64,000 nucleotides of DNA from UBA8437 sp964646205 (GTDB lineage: Bacteria; Planctomycetota; Planctomycetia; Planctomycetales; Planctomycetaceae): assembly GCA_964646205.1 (NCBI GenBank), contig CAZYAZ010000012.1:1-64000 (forward strand). Reading direction: 5' to 3'. Positions 24,721 through 33,669 of this stretch are shown here, in pieces (position 1 is the stretch's first letter; each line of letters opens with the position of its first letter). The position numbers and the translations under genes are program-made. The notes beneath the pieces are model-generated. The model did not search any database and was not told the origin of the DNA. It saw only the letters and a list, made by a program, of their open reading frames with translations.

Positions 24721-27540
24721 TTACCACGCGTACCTGTGAACAATGACGGCCTTGTCACCGTCCCAGTGCACGGGCACGAGCAGTTCGGTCTGGTTGCCGC
24801 GTTTTCGGAGGACCGGTTTTTGGCCGCCGACCTGTTGGATCGAGATGTTGAGGATCTTGTCGATCACGAACGTCCTGTTTTTCTGCACTTCGATCGTGGG
24901 TGCCGCCGCGGCCCGGTACCACAGCGCGGCGGGTGCCTTGGCTTTGGCTTGCCCGGGAGTGGATCGTTGGAGCGTCAATGTACGAACCAGGGCGGCGTCC
25001 TTGTCGGTCTTGACCGGACGGGGATGGTCCTCGACCTCGATCGCTCCGAAGCGATACCGGAAGACCGGACGTCGTTGTTTGTCGATCCGGTAGCCGGTGA
25101 ACCGGTAACCCAGTTTGCGGGCTGCCCCGGTTGGCCAGGCGGTCGTGGTGGTCGCCAGCGCGGCGAAAGGCACTCCACCGGCCAGTGTGACCAGGTGATC
25201 ACCCAGCGGGGGCTGGAATCCCTGGCCGCGTCCGTTCCAGTGCTTGGCGGCATCGATGAAGGCGTTGTGCCAGATCAGCTTCAGGGCCACCTGGTCGGCA
25301 TCGAATGCGAGGTTGGCTTTTTCGGGATAGCCCACGGCGATCCCACGGGGACTGACACCGGTGATAAAGTTGCGGTAGATGATTGGCTCGTCGGTGGGTT
25401 CCAGTTCGATCGGATTCCGGATCAATCCTCGCGGCAGGCCCGCCTTGGCACCGTCGGCAAGGTATTCCCAGACGCTGGCGACCTGGTGTTTTGAGATTCC
25501 GTCGAGCACATCCGGCAGCAGCGTCTGGCCCCGGGGCCAACCGGCCGGCATTCTCGTGCCGGGTCGATACGCCTGGGGGTCGAGCATGTAACGAACGAAC
25601 CAGTCCTTCCGCAGCCGCCGGGTCATGGTCAACAGGTCCAGCGATTGGATGCCGGTTGCCTTGCGGTTGCCGAAGAAGTGACACTTGATGCAGGCCAGGG
25701 CCTTGTCACCGGCGAGGAATCGCCCGGCCGACCGGACACGGTGGATCCGATCGGTCACGGCCAGGACCACCGGTTTCTTGTTGCGGTCGAGCGAGGCGAA
25801 GTCCTTCACCAGGTGGCCGACGTTGGCGGTGCCGAAGCGGGGCATCCGGGTCAGCATGTACGGCCGGTCGTTGGCCCCGTTGTCCAGGACGTGCTTGAGC
25901 CAGTTGTCGTTGAGCTTGTCGCCGACCCCGTCGAGAAGTGGGGGGATCCGTCCCTCGTCACCCATCTCCTTGATCGTCGTCAGGAACAGGGCATTGCGGG
26001 GGCGTTCCACCCCGCCGCGTTTGTCACGCGAATGACATGCCAGGCAATTGAAAGCCTCGGTGGTGCCCTCGACCCGGGCCACTGTTTGGACATTGGCGGG
26101 TGCATCTTTCCCCGACGCCATGATCGCCTTGCCGAGGGCCTGGCGTTGTGTGTTGGAGAGCCGGTAATCGGGAATGCCGGCCACGGGGGTCTTGGACAAT
26201 CCGGGGGCGAGGCAGCCGCCAGCGACCTTCAATTTCACCAGCGGTCCGGCGGGTTTTCCGGTGGGCTTGATCGCCTGCCCCTTGTGCTTCATCTGGTGAC
26301 ACGAGGCACACCCGATGGAGGCGAACAACTTGCGGCCGGTTTCGACCAGGGCGGGGTCGGCGACGAAGGCCTTCTCTCCCTTGGCAACCGGGATCGGTTT
26401 TGGCTTGGCCTGTGGCGTGGTGTGAGTCGCGAGGGTTCTCCTGGAAATTCCTGGACCCTGGAATTCCACTTTCAGCGCCTCCTGGCCATTCTGCTCGAAA
26501 TAATCCACCAGCACTGCGTGTGGTCCGGCGTCGAGTTCAAGGGCCGAGTTCTTTTCCTTGTAGGCTTGAATCCCGTTGAATTCGACAACCGTCTTGCCGT
26601 CGATCTGCAGCCGGCTGCCGTCGTCGGAACCCAGGAAGAACGTGTAGCGTCCCTTGCGGGGAACCTGCAGGAACCCGGTGAACCTCAGGCCAAACTGGTC
26701 GCGTCGTGCTGCGATTCCCAGTTGGAATCCGGCAATCTGCCCGGTGGCCTTGGGCTTGAGCTTGCTGAAATCGGGAATTGTCGACCAGCTGCCTTCGTAG
26801 TAGGCGAAGTTCAGGTTGGGGGGCAGTTGCGTCCCGCGAAAGAAGTAACCGGCGATGTCACGGGATTCCTTGTCGTTGAGGTTGAGGCTGGGCATCCGAC
26901 CGCCCGGTCGGACGGCCAGGGGGTTCTTGAGGAACGTGGCCAGGCTGTCACGGGTGTACTTCTTCTCGATCGCACCCAGGGGAACCGATGTCGCCAGCTT
27001 CGTGGCTTTCATGTCCCGGCGAGGTTGGTGACAGGCGATGCAACCGACCTGGTGGAACAACTGCTGCCCGCGGGCGACTTCCTGGGATTGCGGTGCCGAG
27101 GCACGCGTGGTCCCCGTGGTGGCCAGGAAGTTGACCAGGGCACTGACCTGTGCGGCCTCGGCCTCGGGATCGAGTCCGGGAAACAGGTCGGGCATCGTGG
27201 TGCCCGATTTGACCTGGTGCGGGTTGGACAGGAATTTCAACATCCATTCGGGACGAACACGCGATCCGACAGCATCGAGCACCGGTGCCTGCTTGGTCTT
27301 CACCCCGGTGGCCGACGTGCCACCGGCGTGACAGCTCTGGCAGTTCAGTTCCGAGAGCAGCAGCCTGCCACCTGCCAGCGGGCTCTTGTCGTTGGTGGTG
27401 TGAAACCTCTCGAATGCCGGCAGCAGCGGGTGTCCGGTCGTCGCGGTCGGTTCGGCCGCGGTGAGTGTCGATGGCCCCGGCGTGGTCCCGATCACTGTCG
27501 CGAGCAAGCCGATCGCGAGAAACCTGGTGGAAATGTGCAT
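24721..27540 (-). CDS. Pentahaem c-type cytochrome with PA14 domain
   Basis: 939 aa with a signal peptide (FLAIGLLATVIGTTPGPSTLTAAEP). Five CxxCH haem-attachment motifs are visible: CQSCH (about residue 67), CIACH (165), CASCH (410), CLACH (497) and CIKCH (614). Between the second and third lies a PA14-like domain, about 240-375 (SDDGSRLQIDGKTVVEFNG, LDAGPHAVLVDYFEQNGQEA). PA14 domains in bacterial exoenzymes often bind carbohydrate. The C-terminal third is beta-rich with no recognised domain. The protein is predicted to be periplasmic and to carry electrons. It is the first gene of a two-gene minus-strand operon with the sorbosone-dehydrogenase-like gene and diverges from the selenoprotein candidate at 27740. 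Confidence 0.88.
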   Translation of the reverse strand: MHISTRFLAIGLLATVIGTTPGPSTLTAAEPTATTGHPLLPAFERFHTTNDKSPLAGGRLLLSELNCQSCHAGGTSATGVKTKQAPVLDAVGSRVRPEWMLKFLSNPHQVKSGTTMPDLFPGLDPEAEAAQVSALVNFLATTGTTRASAPQSQEVARGQQLFHQVGCIACHQPRRDMKATKLATSVPLGAIEKKYTRDSLATFLKNPLAVRPGGRMPSLNLNDKESRDIAGYFFRGTQLPPNLNFAYYEGSWSTIPDFSKLKPKATGQIAGFQLGIAARRDQFGLRFTGFLQVPRKGRYTFFLGSDDGSRLQIDGKTVVEFNGIQAYKEKNSALELDAGPHAVLVDYFEQNGQEALKVEFQGPGISRRTLATHTTPQAKPKPIPVAKGEKAFVADPALVETGRKLFASIGCASCHQMKHKGQAIKPTGKPAGPLVKLKVAGGCLAPGLSKTPVAGIPDYRLSNTQRQALGKAIMASGKDAPANVQTVARVEGTTEAFNCLACHSRDKRGGVERPRNALFLTTIKEMGDEGRIPPLLDGVGDKLNDNWLKHVLDNGANDRPYMLTRMPRFGTANVGHLVKDFASLDRNKKPVVLAVTDRIHRVRSAGRFLAGDKALACIKCHFFGNRKATGIQSLDLLTMTRRLRKDWFVRYMLDPQAYRPGTRMPAGWPRGQTLLPDVLDGISKHQVASVWEYLADGAKAGLPRGLIRNPIELEPTDEPIIYRNFITGVSPRGIAVGYPEKANLAFDADQVALKLIWHNAFIDAAKHWNGRGQGFQPPLGDHLVTLAGGVPFAALATTTTAWPTGAARKLGYRFTGYRIDKQRRPVFRYRFGAIEVEDHPRPVKTDKDAALVRTLTLQRSTPGQAKAKAPAALWYRAAAAPTIEVQKNRTFVIDKILNISIQQVGGQKPVLRKRGNQTELLVPVHWDGDKAVIVHRYAW

Positions 27541-27639
27541 TCGAGACCCCTGGCAGCCGATCCGTTTGTGACAGTGTTGCCGAGTCTACCGCGTGTGAGA
27601 AAAACCGACCACCTAGTCGAGCCAGTTGCGGTTGGCCTC

Positions 27640-27669
27640 TTTACCGTTCCGGAATCCGTGTGTGATAAT
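27640..27669 (+). promoter_or_regulatory. Possible sigma-70-type promoter upstream of 27740
   Basis: TTTACC at 27640-27645 and GATAAT at 27664-27669 are separated by 18 bp and lie about 70 bp upstream of the ATG at 27740. Matches to TTGACA and TATAAT are 4 of 6 and 5 of 6. Planctomycete promoter consensus is poorly constrained, so this is a weak assignment. Confidence 0.3.
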
Positions 27670-27739
27670 TGACCGGATACACCTCCTGCTCGGTGCGGCC
27701 TGCAATGACTGATCTCGATGGCTCAATGACGAGGGTGCG

Positions 27740-30700
27740 ATGAGCGACCGGCCAGTGGTGTACGCTTGTCATGGCCGCAGGGCCAGCACCCTTGCCGTGC
27801 TCGTCGCCGTCGCGGTTGGCAGCGTGGCGTGGAGTGGGTGTGGAGACGATCGCCGTCCCGGCTCAACTGGAACTGAGCGGGATGTGCCGGTCGTCAAGGA
27901 GCAGAGCGACTCGAAGTTGCAGCCGGCGGTGAAGGACTCCGTTGATGGTTCCCCGTCCTGGGCGTCGGAGGATTTCAACCTGGCGGCCGGACGCCAGTTG
28001 CAGCTGCTGGTCACCGATCTCGAGAGCGATGGTCAATTTGATCCAGGCGTGGTGGCCCGCCTGGCTTCGACTGATTTTCGAGGAGGTGTCCTGCGGCCCG
28101 AGTCGATGACGACGGTGCACGAATCCGACGGCCTGTCGGTTCGCCGGCATGTTGCCGGAGACACCGGCAAGGCAACGGGTCGGTATCGGGGTGTCGAGGG
28201 ACTGGTCGAATCGCTCCAGGGACTGGTGCCGGGCTGGAAGGGCTGGTCGGATGTCCAATTGCATTTCAAGATTGTTTCCGTCTCACTCGAGGGGCCGCGG
28301 GCCACGGCTCGCGTGTTGATGGAAGCCGGGGCTCGGCAGGGCGACCGGTTTGTGCAACTGCGTGGGAGGTGGTCCAGTGGCTGGGAACTGGTCGATGAAT
28401 CTCCCCCCAGGCTGGTTGAGTTGCACAACGATTCTCTCGAGGAGGTGACTGGATCGTCTCCGGGTGGTCGGTTGCTGGTGGACTCGACCGCCGCGGTCCT
28501 GAAAGAGGCCCCCGAGACGGGTCAACAACTCGGGCACAGCGTTGATCACTGGCGTGGTCGTCTCCAGGCGGAGATGGGGGTGGCGTTGCATGGTCACCAG
28601 GGCCTGGCCATTGGCGATGTCAATGGTGACGGTCTGGACGACATTTACCTGGCCCAGCCCGGTGGCATGCCCAACCGTCTGCTGGTGCAACAGCCAGATG
28701 GCACGGTGGTCGACAGGGCTGCCACGGGTGGTGTGGATTGGCTGGACCGGTCACGCAGTGCCCTGCTTGTCGACTTTGACAACGACGGTGACCAGGATCT
28801 TGCCTGCGTGCTGAACATCAACCTGGTCCTGATGGAGAACGACGGGGACGGTGTGTTCACCGAACGGGACGTGATCTTTTCCACCGGCGATCCCTACTCG
28901 TTGGCGGCGGCCGATTTTGACGGCGACGGCGACCTGGACCTGTACGTCACCGGTTACGGCGCCGGATTCCTGGCCAACCGGGCTGGCGCCGGGGTGCGGG
29001 GCGAGGCGATTCCCTATCCCTATCACGATGCGAACAATGGCGGCCCGAACCGATTGTTTCGCAACGAGGGCGGCTGGCAGTTCTCCGATGTGACCGAGGC
29101 AGTGGGGTTGGGACACAACAACCGGCGGTGGAGTTTTGCGGCAAGCTGGTCGGACTATGACGCCGACGGGGATCTCGACCTCTACGTTGCCAATGACTAC
29201 GGACGCAATTGCCTGTACCGGAATCAGAAAGGTCGTTTCACCGACGTGGCGGCGGAGGCTGGAGTCGAGGACATTGCGGCAGGAATGAGTGTCGCGTGGT
29301 GTGATTACAACGGGGACGGTCGTCCGGACCTGTACGTTGGCAACATGTTCTCCTCGGCGGGCGAGCGGATTGCCTACCAACGTCAGTTTCAACCGGATGC
29401 CGGAACCGGGGTCCGGCAACAGTTCCAGCGGCATGCCCGGGGAAACACGCTCTTTGAGAACACCGGCAAGGGGACCTTCCGTGATGTCAGCGTTGATCGT
29501 GATGTCACGATGGGGCGGTGGGCGTGGGGATCACCGTTTGTCGACATCAACAACGACGGTCGTCCCGACCTGTTGGTGGCCAACGGGTACATCACCGGCG
29601 AGGACACCGGCGACTTGTGAAGTTTCTTCTGGCGACAGGTCGTGTCGCATTCTCCTCTGAAGCTCGACCAGGGTGCGGTCGATCCACGCTACCGGGCCGG
29701 CTGGTCCCGGATCACCAACCTGATCGAGACGGGGGGGTCGTGGAGTGGACGGGAACGGAATTGCTGCTATCTGAACCTGGGTGGGGATCGTCCGTTTGCC
29801 GACGTGTCGTTTGCCAGTGGGTTCGATTTTCCCGACGACGCACGTGCCGTGGCGTCGGTCGACTGGGATCACGACGGGGATCTGGACCTGTGGGTCACCA
29901 ACCGCACGGCGCCGCGGTTGAGATTTCTCAACAACAACGGATCGACCGGGCAACGTGGCGTGCTGGTCCGGTTGCAGGGACAGTCGTGCAATCGCGATGC
30001 GATTGGAGCACGCCTGGAATTGACTGCCGACGATGAGCACTCTCAGCCGCTGGTCCGTTTTGTCACTGCCGGCAGCGGGTTCCTGTCCCAGTCGAGCAAG
30101 TGGGTGCACTTTGGAGTTGGTGCCAGGAAGGGGCCCTTTCGATTGATCATTGGCTGGCCTGGAGGCCCGAGCGAAACGATCGAGGGCCTGGTGCCAGGGA
30201 ATCGTTACCGCGTGGTTGAAGGTTCGAACAAGGCCATCGGGCAGGACGCGCGCGACATCCAGATCTCTCCCGGTGAGCTGCTGGTGGTGCCGCCGACGGG
30301 CATTGCTCGTGTCCCGTTGCTGGAACGATTGCCGCTGCCACAGATTGGCTACCTCGACGAGAGCGACCGGCTGCGGACGCTGACCTCCACCGGGCGTCCG
30401 ATGTTGGTCAACCTCTGGGCGACCTGGTGTCTGCCGTGCGTCAAGGAACTGCAGGAGTTCAAGGAGCGGGCAGACGAGTTGAGAGCCGCAGGGCTGGACG
30501 TCGTGTCCCTGTCGGTGGACGGGCTCAAGGACGGCAAGCCCGGCGACCTGGCAGCGATTCGTCGATTTGTCGAGAAGCATGATCTGCCGTGCGGGGTGCG
30601 TCGGGCAACCAGCGAGGCGGTCGATCGGTTGGACGTGATCCATGATGTCGTGTTGACGACTCGCACCCAGCTGGATGACAAGTTCAACCTGCCCGTTCCG

Positions 30701-31465
30701 ACCAGTTTCCTGCTGGACGGTTCCGGGCATCTCGCGGTGATCTACAAGGGGCCTGTGAGAGTTGATCAACTGCTGGCCGACGTTGCCCTGATTGCCGGCG
30801 ACCTGGATGTTGATCCGGCGGTGGCTTTTCCGGGGCGGTGGTTTCTGAGACCACACGGCCTGGGAAGCGTGGTGGTCAGGGTGGCTGATCGGCTGGTCCG
30901 TCGTGGTCACCTGGCTGCGGCGACCTCGTATGCAGAACTGGCCGCTGATCTTGCCAAGCGAAACGGCAACCCGTTTGACCTGATGCACAAGACCGCGGCG
31001 GCCCTGATCGACCTGGGGAATGCCTGGGACAACCAGAAGAGATATCGGGAAGCGGCCGCGGCCTACCGGATGGCTCACCAGGTCGATCCAACTGATGCCG
31101 CGGCCGTGACCAACCTGGGCAACGTCACGTTGTCGCTGGGAGACGAACAATCCGCCGCTCGTCACTACCGGCACGCGATCGACCTCGATCCGAACCAACT
31201 GCAGGCTCGCATGAATCTCGGCTCGATCTGTCTGCGAGAGCAAAGGATCTTCGAGGCGGTCCAGCACCTGGAAGCCGCGGTGCGAATCAACCCCGGGTTT
31301 CCACAAGCACACAACCTGCTGGGCCGGGCGTTGCTGAAGCAAGGGCGGAGATCCGGTGCCCGTTTGCATTTCCGGCGGGCCGTCGAACTGGATCCTGATT
31401 ACGAGGACGCCCGCGACAATCTCAGGGACATGGACGGTCCCGGAGTCGAGGGAGGAGGATCGTGA
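27740..31465 (+). CDS. Candidate selenoprotein: FG-GAP / ASPIC-UnbV / TlpA-like thioredoxin / TPR protein
   Basis: 1241 aa if the in-frame UGA at 29618-29620 is read as selenocysteine (U627). The N-terminus is a lipoprotein signal ending AWSGC (Cys about 34). FG-GAP/VCBS calcium loops span about 290-620 (DVNGDGLDDIYLAQPGG, DFDGDGDLDLYVTGYGAG, DINNDGRPDLLVANGYI). After ITGEDTGDL comes U, then SFFWRQVVSHSP, then one more propeller repeat (VDWDHDGDLDLWVTNR) and the ASPIC/UnbV domain at about 739-829. A TlpA/ResA-like thioredoxin domain follows at about 860-1015 with C897-L-P-C900 (LWATWCLPCVKEL), then TPR repeats at about 1055-1225. The UGA interrupts the propeller, so two separate proteins would each be incomplete. 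A SECIS-like hairpin follows. The stop overlaps the next start (GTGA). Confidence 0.75.
29618..29648 (+). promoter_or_regulatory. Predicted bacterial SECIS element (FG-GAP/ASPIC protein)
   Basis: TGA (29618-29620) is followed by 11 nt and a perfect 6-bp hairpin: GCGACA (29632-29637), loop GGTCG (29638-29642), TGTCGC (29643-29648). The loop begins 17 nt after the UGA, the same distance as in the other candidate of this window, and starts with GG. The loop GGUC also occurs in the well-studied Escherichia coli fdhF SECIS. The bulged U of fdhF is not present here. Confidence 0.68.
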
Positions 31466-32508
31466 TTCGCTTGCGTATCGTCATTCTCTGCCTCGTGGTC
31501 GCCCTGGCACTGGTCGTCCAAGCTCAACCGGCCCACGCGGACGATGACGATGTTCAGGATGTCCGGCGGCGGGTGACCAGCCTGCTGGCACAGCGAGGTG
31601 GTCGGCTGGTGGTGTCGAAGGGACCCGGGGGCAACCCTGTTGTGGCCCTGGACCTGGCCGGTTCCCAGGTGTCCGATGAGGATCTGCCGTTGCTGGTCAG
31701 GATGCCGGCACTGGTTCGCCTGGATCTCTCGACCACACTGATCACCGACGCCGGGCTGCAGCACCTCTCCTCGCTCCAGACGCTTGAGGCTCTCGACGTG
31801 TCCCGGACCCGGGTGAGTGACCGGGGCCTGGATGCCCTCTCGTCGTTGTCCTCGCTTCGCAGCTTGCGGGTGGGATTCACTCGAGTCCGTGGTCGAGCGT
31901 TGGGCGGCATGAAACACCTCGAGGTGCTTGGCCTCGACGGGCCACAGGTCACCGACAACACTCTGAAATCGGTTGCCCGCCTGGAGATGCTCAAGGATCT
32001 CAGCCTGAATTATTCTCGAATTTCCGATCGGGGGCTCGCACGGCTGGCTCACCTCAAGTCGTTGAGCCTGTGTGGCACTCGAGTGGGTGACACCGGGATG
32101 GGTCACCTGCTTCGTCTTGAGAATCTCGAGCGACTGGAACTGACGGGCACGCGGGTTGGCAATGTGGGAATGGCGGCTGTCGGGAGACTCACGGCGTTGA
32201 CCACCTTGCACCTGGATCGCACACGTGTTGGAGATGAGGGCGTGGCGAGGCTGGGTGGTCTCGAGAACCTGGAAGTCCTGGGCCTGGCCGCCACCCGCAT
32301 CACCGACGTTTCGGCGGCGGCACTGGCCCGCTTGCCGAGGCTTCGGGAACTCTCGTTGAGTACAACCCGGATCAGTGACGCGGGTCTGGAGCGACTGGCC
32401 CGGTCGCCGCGACTGGAACAGGTCGTGCTGACCCTGACACCGACGACCCGGCTCGGACGCCTGGGCCTCCAACAGAGCGTCATGCCCGACGCTGAACAGA
32501 ACCCCTAG
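31462..32508 (+). CDS. Exported leucine-rich-repeat protein
   Basis: 348 aa starting at GTG 31462, which overlaps the upstream stop as GTGA and has GAGGGAGGA just upstream. A Sec signal peptide (VILCLVVALALVVQAQPAHA) is followed, from about residue 75, by ten or so 23-25-residue leucine-rich repeats of the bacterial type common in planctomycetes (LVRLDLSTTLITDAGLQHLS, LEALDVSRTRVSDRGLDALS, LERLELTGTRVGNVGMAAVG). LRR arrays bind proteins or glycans. Translational coupling to the selenoprotein candidate suggests that the two products are made together and may interact, but the ligand is unknown. Confidence 0.85.
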   Translation: MIRLRIVILCLVVALALVVQAQPAHADDDDVQDVRRRVTSLLAQRGGRLVVSKGPGGNPVVALDLAGSQVSDEDLPLLVRMPALVRLDLSTTLITDAGLQHLSSLQTLEALDVSRTRVSDRGLDALSSLSSLRSLRVGFTRVRGRALGGMKHLEVLGLDGPQVTDNTLKSVARLEMLKDLSLNYSRISDRGLARLAHLKSLSLCGTRVGDTGMGHLLRLENLERLELTGTRVGNVGMAAVGRLTALTTLHLDRTRVGDEGVARLGGLENLEVLGLAATRITDVSAAALARLPRLRELSLSTTRISDAGLERLARSPRLEQVVLTLTPTTRLGRLGLQQSVMPDAEQNP

Positions 32509-32596
32509 AGGTTTGTCGACCGGTGCCCATTTGCGTGGTGCTGGGGTACACTCACGCCTCAAGAACAGAAGTCAGCTCCATGGCGGGACGGCAGTG

Positions 32597-33631
32597 ATGA
32601 AGGCGCTGGTCAAGGCGAAGTCCGAACCAGGATTGTGGCTCGAGGAGGTTCCGGTCCCCGAATTCGGGATCGATGATGTGCTGATCCGGGTGGAGCGAAC
32701 CGGGATCTGTGGCACGGACCTGCACATCTACGAGTGGGACGAATGGGCTCAAAAGACGGTCCCGGTGCCGATGGTCATCGGGCACGAGTTTGTCGGGTCG
32801 ATTGTCGAGGTGGGGGACAACGTCAAGGACTTTCGTCCCGGTGACATCGTGAGTGGCGAGGGGCACGTGGTCTGCGGGCATTGCCGCAACTGCCTGGCCG
32901 GACGACGGCATCTCTGCAAGGACACCCAGGGCATCGGGGTCAATCGGCCGGGGGCGTTTGCGGAGTACATCGCGTTGCCCAAGACCAACGTCTGGTACCA
33001 CGACCAGTCGATCGACCGAGACGTGCAGGCGATTTTCGATCCGTACGGCAACGCGGTGCACACGGCACTGTCGTACTCGGTACTGGGCGAGGATGTGCTG
33101 ATCACCGGTGCGGGTCCGATCGGCGTGATGGCCGCCGCGGTGGTTCGTCATGCCGGGGCCCGTTTTGTGGTCGTCACGGACGTCAATCCGTACCGGCTGG
33201 AACTCGCTCGACGCATGGGGGCGACTCACACGGTGGATGTGCGGACGGACTCGGTGGCGGACGCCCAGGTCAAGCTGGACATGAAGGAAGGCTTCGACGT
33301 GGGGTTGGAGATGTCAGGACAGCCGGCCGCTCTGGAGGAAATGATCGCCAACATGTGTCATGGCGGCCGGATTGCCATCCTGGGAATTCCATCGGAACGG
33401 ATCGCGATCGACTGGCACGCGGTGATTTTCAACATGCTGACGATCAAGGGGATCTATGGCCGCGAGATGTACGAGACGTGGTATCACATGACGGTGATGT
33501 TGCAGAGCGGACTGGACATTGGCGGAGTGATCACCCACCGGCTCGACTGGAGCCAATACGAGGAGGGTTTTGGGGCGATGCAGTCGGGCGAATGTGGCAA
33601 GGTGGTTCTCGACTGGGCGAGCGTGAACTAG
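32597..33631 (+). CDS. tdh: L-threonine 3-dehydrogenase
   Basis: 344 aa from ATG 32597, close to the 341 aa of the Escherichia coli enzyme. It oxidises L-threonine to 2-amino-3-ketobutyrate with NAD. Catalytic zinc ligands C38, H63 and E64 (GICGTDLH, IGHEF) and the structural zinc cysteines C93, C96, C99 and C107 (HVVCGHCRNCLAGRRHLC) are all present. A Rossmann motif ITGAGPIGVMAAA lies near 173-185. The Tdh-typical segments DVNPYRLELARRMGA and IKGIYGREMYETWY confirm the family. The kbl gene follows after 38 bp, giving the complete threonine-to-glycine pathway in one operon. Confidence 0.96.
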   Translation: MKALVKAKSEPGLWLEEVPVPEFGIDDVLIRVERTGICGTDLHIYEWDEWAQKTVPVPMVIGHEFVGSIVEVGDNVKDFRPGDIVSGEGHVVCGHCRNCLAGRRHLCKDTQGIGVNRPGAFAEYIALPKTNVWYHDQSIDRDVQAIFDPYGNAVHTALSYSVLGEDVLITGAGPIGVMAAAVVRHAGARFVVVTDVNPYRLELARRMGATHTVDVRTDSVADAQVKLDMKEGFDVGLEMSGQPAALEEMIANMCHGGRIAILGIPSERIAIDWHAVIFNMLTIKGIYGREMYETWYHMTVMLQSGLDIGGVITHRLDWSQYEEGFGAMQSGECGKVVLDWASVN

Positions 33632-33669
33632 GTGGCGGCGGTGCCCGCCGAAAGAGCGAGGAAACAGCG

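Noticed and set aside
25645..27672. Long plus-strand open frame of 675 codons.
   Set aside because: It is the antisense of the pentahaem cytochrome gene. High GC leaves long shadow frames, and its translation shows no domain.
29642..31465. A separate gene starting at GTG 29642.
   Set aside because: It would begin in the middle of a propeller and lie inside the SECIS-like loop, without a ribosome binding site or signal peptide. It is in the same frame as the upstream gene, with only one TGA between.
32881..33669. Kbl extended upstream to 32881.
   Set aside because: It overlaps tdh in another frame. ATG 33670 with GAGGAA fits the family length.
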